NCBI RefSeq assembly: GCF_902686445.1
Contig: NC_062224.1
Location: 50,839,156 to 50,903,155, forward strand
Source: Sciurus carolinensis
Taxonomy: Eukaryota > Chordata > Mammalia > Rodentia > Sciuridae
Direction: 5' to 3'
DNA: 64,000 bases
A program made the position numbers and the translations under genes. The notes below the pieces were generated by a model. That model made no database searches, was not told the origin of the DNA, and was given only the letters and a program-made list of their open reading frames with translations. Below, one piece after another: positions 61,731 to 64,000 of this stretch. How positions within the stretch are numbered: the stretch's first letter is position 1; each line of letters starts with the position of its first letter.

Positions 61731-62550
61731 AAAAATTGTTCTTTTTTAGGAGTATTTCTTATATCTAAAAACACCCAAGCAGTACAGAAGGGCACAACAT
61801 GAGAAGCAGCCCCTCTCTACTAAAGCTCCACTTGCTGTGAGCTCTTTGTGTGTTCTTGTGGAATTAGTTCCTGCATCCTCAAGTGTGTTTGTACACTCTC
61901 ATGTTTTAGCACCATGGTCTCCTAACCACTTGTTTAGAAGAGTTTTGAAAGAGACTTCCATATAGTACTTATGGAAAATCGTAACCAGATGCTGTCAAAG
62001 TGTTTGACTTCTGAAGGCAGACTGCACAGGTAAATCCCCGGGAATGTCCAGTCCAGCACCCTGGACAGAAGGCCCAGGGAAAATGGCCCTCCACCATCAG
62101 TGCTTCCCACCTGCAGTGCTGTGATGGGAATGGAAATCTTCAAGCGATCACAGATAGAACTTGAAGACAGAGCCATCTCGTGGTGGATGAAGCACTACCA
62201 TCCATGATGTTCAGATTTCCTACTTTTCTTTCTTCTGAAGGGACTAACTCCATGGGATCAGGGCCCTGCTTTTCTTGTTCACTCTTAGTCCACCTCTGGT
62301 CATTACTGTGCTGGCTTCATGAACCTCAGGGAAGAGTTGTTGAGAGAATGGCCACCCTCATTGGAATGCACTCGAAGTTTGCTCGAAAAAGTACTGTTTA
62401 ATTTGTAGCTTGGAAATTTAGAATGATTTTCAACTCTGAGGTACGCATGCTTGGCCGGATTATGAAATACCAATTGGTGTTTTTACTGTTGCCATTTTGG
62501 TTCTCGTGTGGATACTTTATGCCTCTTCCTATACTTCTGATTTCCCATGA

Positions 62551-63908
<1,358 letters not shown>

Positions 63909-63990
63909 GGGAAGGTCAGTGTGTTGTTTATTGAGGCAAAGAATAAGAACTGTGAGGCTGGAGCCCCTTTTGACAGCAGGCTCATTTCAG
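63909..63990 (+). other. PHYH: Open 82-nt segment before PHYH copy B exon 6 (possible alternative exon)
   Basis: Same segment as 41931-42012 in copy A, differing at one codon (GTC for ATC). Strong acceptor ttttttgcag, open PHYH-compatible frame ([14 protein letters not shown] ... DSRLIS plus one base). At its end copy B reads ttcag|gtaagaag, which is a donor consensus as well as the exon 6 acceptor. So it could be spliced as an independent 82-nt exon with the same length and phase as exon 5. Confidence 0.5.
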
Positions 63991-64000
63991 GTAAGAAGAC
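63991..64000 (+). CDS. PHYH: PHYH copy B exon 6, first bases only
   Basis: The exon starts GTAAGAAGAC after ctcatttcag. With the G from exon 5 it reads GKK then T, as in the family. The window ends here. Copy A exon 6 (42013-42194) shows what should follow. Confidence 0.8.

Overview
The window is mammalian nuclear DNA, most likely from a squirrel-family rodent (ground squirrel, marmot or relative). The evidence is the repeat set: tRNA-Ala-like ID SINEs with A and B boxes, dimeric SINEs joining a 7SL-like part to an ID part (B1-dID type), a young rodent LINE-1 with several broken relatives, and class II LTR elements. Coding exons are short, have GT-AG junctions and sit in AT-rich introns. Nothing looks prokaryotic.

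Layout. (1) 1-8.3 kb: the 3' end of SEPHS1 on the + strand, with its last two coding exons (3640-3852 and 5449-5663) and a long 3' UTR with several possible poly(A) signals. (2) 8.3-30.6 kb: a repeat-rich gap. It holds ID and B1-dID SINEs, a solo LTR (12872-13322), an LTR-retrovirus fragment that begins at the R region and carries a primer-binding site and a gag start (14108 to about 15.9 kb), and an antisense SRRM1 processed pseudogene (about 18.8-28.8 kb). The pseudogene was split by a 7.4-kb LINE-1 (19265-26671), which was itself hit by a solo LTR and an ID SINE. (3) 30.6-51.8 kb: repeat unit A, a decayed tandem copy of PHYH (phytanoyl-CoA 2-hydroxylase). (4) 51.8-64.0 kb: repeat unit B, a second PHYH copy with an intact start, PTS2 signal and exons 1-5. 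The window ends inside its exon 6.

SEPHS1 followed by PHYH in the same direction is the arrangement known in other mammals, so copy B is probably the working PHYH and copy A a local tandem duplicate. Copy A has a deletion in exon 1, a shifted exon 2 acceptor, no recognisable exon 5, no donor after exon 8 and no exon 9 found. Exons 3, 4, 6, 7 and 8 keep open frames and the iron-binding residues.

The two most interesting points are these. The copies are nearly identical over exons 3-4 and just before exon 6, but clearly diverged elsewhere, with sharp transitions, which suggests gene conversion. Directly upstream of exon 6, both copies have an open 82-nt segment with a strong acceptor. It has the same length and phase as exon 5, so it could stand in for exon 5 without breaking the frame.
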